From contig JAVHKY010000034.1 in NCBI GenBank assembly GCA_035079385.1, forward strand, positions 5,084,001-5,148,000: 64,000 nt of DNA, read 5' to 3'. The notes below the pieces were generated by a model. It did not search any database and was not told the DNA's origin. It was given only the letters and a program-made list of their open reading frames with translations. Shown here piece after piece: positions 63,803 through 64,000 of this stretch; within the stretch, counting starts at the first letter, position 1; each line of letters starts with the position of its first letter. This stretch comes from Aspidiotus rigidus. Its lineage: Eukaryota > Arthropoda > Insecta > Hemiptera > Diaspididae. The translations under genes and the position numbers were made by a program.

Positions 63803-63943
63803 TAGGGATGCCGTGAGGACATTTTCATGAAGATGGGGGGGGGGGGGGGCGGAGAATGCATATAAATTTTTTTCATTTTTTCTGTGAGAAATTAAAGTTT
63901 GAGGGAGGTTTCTCTATTGGACTAAGGGGATCACAGCACCCCT
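63803..63943. mobile_element. Short MITE, copy B, inserted in the fold-back arm
   Basis: TAGGGATGCCGTGAG ... TCACAGCACCCCT, flanked by GCTTTG (63797) and GCCTTG (63944), a near-perfect 6-bp target duplication. The unoccupied site is visible in the left arm (AACAAGGCCTTAAAC). It is the reverse-orientation sister of 39217-39367. It contains a run of G at 63835-63849. Confidence 0.85.
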
Positions 63944-64000
63944 GCCTTGTTCTGCAGTTGCGACGCAACTGATGATGGGGTGACACCCGAAAGTACTCTT

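Larger units (their letters stand above)
62526..64000. mobile_element. Fold-back element with two nested insertions
   Basis: The left arm starts AAGAGTACTTTTGGATGTCA (62526) and contains CATCATCAGTTGTGTCGCAACTG. The right arm ends with the inverted counterpart (CAGTTGCGACGCAACTGATGATG...AAGTACTCTT) at the window edge. Inner parts also pair: ATTACATTGTTCAAGAGGAT (62849) with its complement at 63021-63041, and the blocks with GTGATTGGTTCACTC, CCAATAAGA and AATTATTT. The right arm is split by MITEs at 63042-63598 and 63803-63943. The left arm contains a direct duplication of a ~75-bp block (TTATTGGCTATAA...GATTGGTTCACTCTT) present once on the right. No ORF. Confidence 0.85.

Overview
This window is eukaryotic nuclear DNA, almost certainly from an insect. 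It is AT-rich, has canonical GT..AG introns, no long open genes, and is packed with transposon remains. The one host gene I can recognise is a Pax6 transcription factor of the twin-of-eyeless (toy) type on the minus strand. Three exons are resolved: 42158-42315 (5' leader plus the start MPHK), 16458-16695 (N-terminal half of the paired domain) and 15727-15907 (most of the rest of the paired domain). All splice phases agree, and together they encode 144 residues. The first resolved intron is about 25.5 kb. The intron after the third exon runs off the left edge, so the last 12 or so residues of the paired domain, the homeodomain and the stop codon are not seen. The leader exon has an acceptor, so at least one non-coding exon lies further right, above 42316.

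Region by region. 1-311: tail of a non-LTR retrotransposon. 919-4534: a non-coding element with very long terminal inverted repeats and internal tandem units of about 550 bp. 5136-5563 (minus): C-terminus of an integrase-derived Cys-rich protein. About 7880-15120: a satellite-like domain of TTGAC-rich monomers, with a homogeneous array of about 14 dimeric units (9228-13080) inside diverged flanks. 15727-16695: the two paired-domain exons. 17090-19580: a degenerate LINE (+) with a poly(A) tail. 21440-25940: nested inverted-repeat elements. 28080-29990: several short repeats and MITE-like insertions. 31095-33830: a second copy of the same LINE, inverted. 35830-36730: a Penelope-like element with a recognisable GIY-YIG endonuclease. 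37150-38620 and 40690-40870: older LINE fragments. 38770-40270: a repeat block carrying six perfect TGACGTCA palindromes. 42158-42315: toy start exon.

42316-54400 is mostly unique AT-rich sequence and probably holds toy 5' non-coding exons and promoter, including a CpG-richer patch near 52.3-54.1 kb. 54440-55110 is a second degenerate Penelope-like fragment, and 55600-55800 (minus) another LINE tail. 56.1-56.5 and 60.5-61.45 kb hold more TTGAC-rich repeats. 57381-57632 is a perfect 70-bp snapback hairpin. 62526-64000 is a fold-back element that has received two later MITE insertions in one arm.

No tRNA, rRNA, CRISPR array or bacterial gene was seen. Nothing looks like a new multi-gene system. 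The most distinctive material is the dimeric higher-order satellite inside a toy intron, the long-inverted-repeat elements, and the cluster of CRE-type palindromes in toy intron 1. All splice sites and alignments were read by eye.
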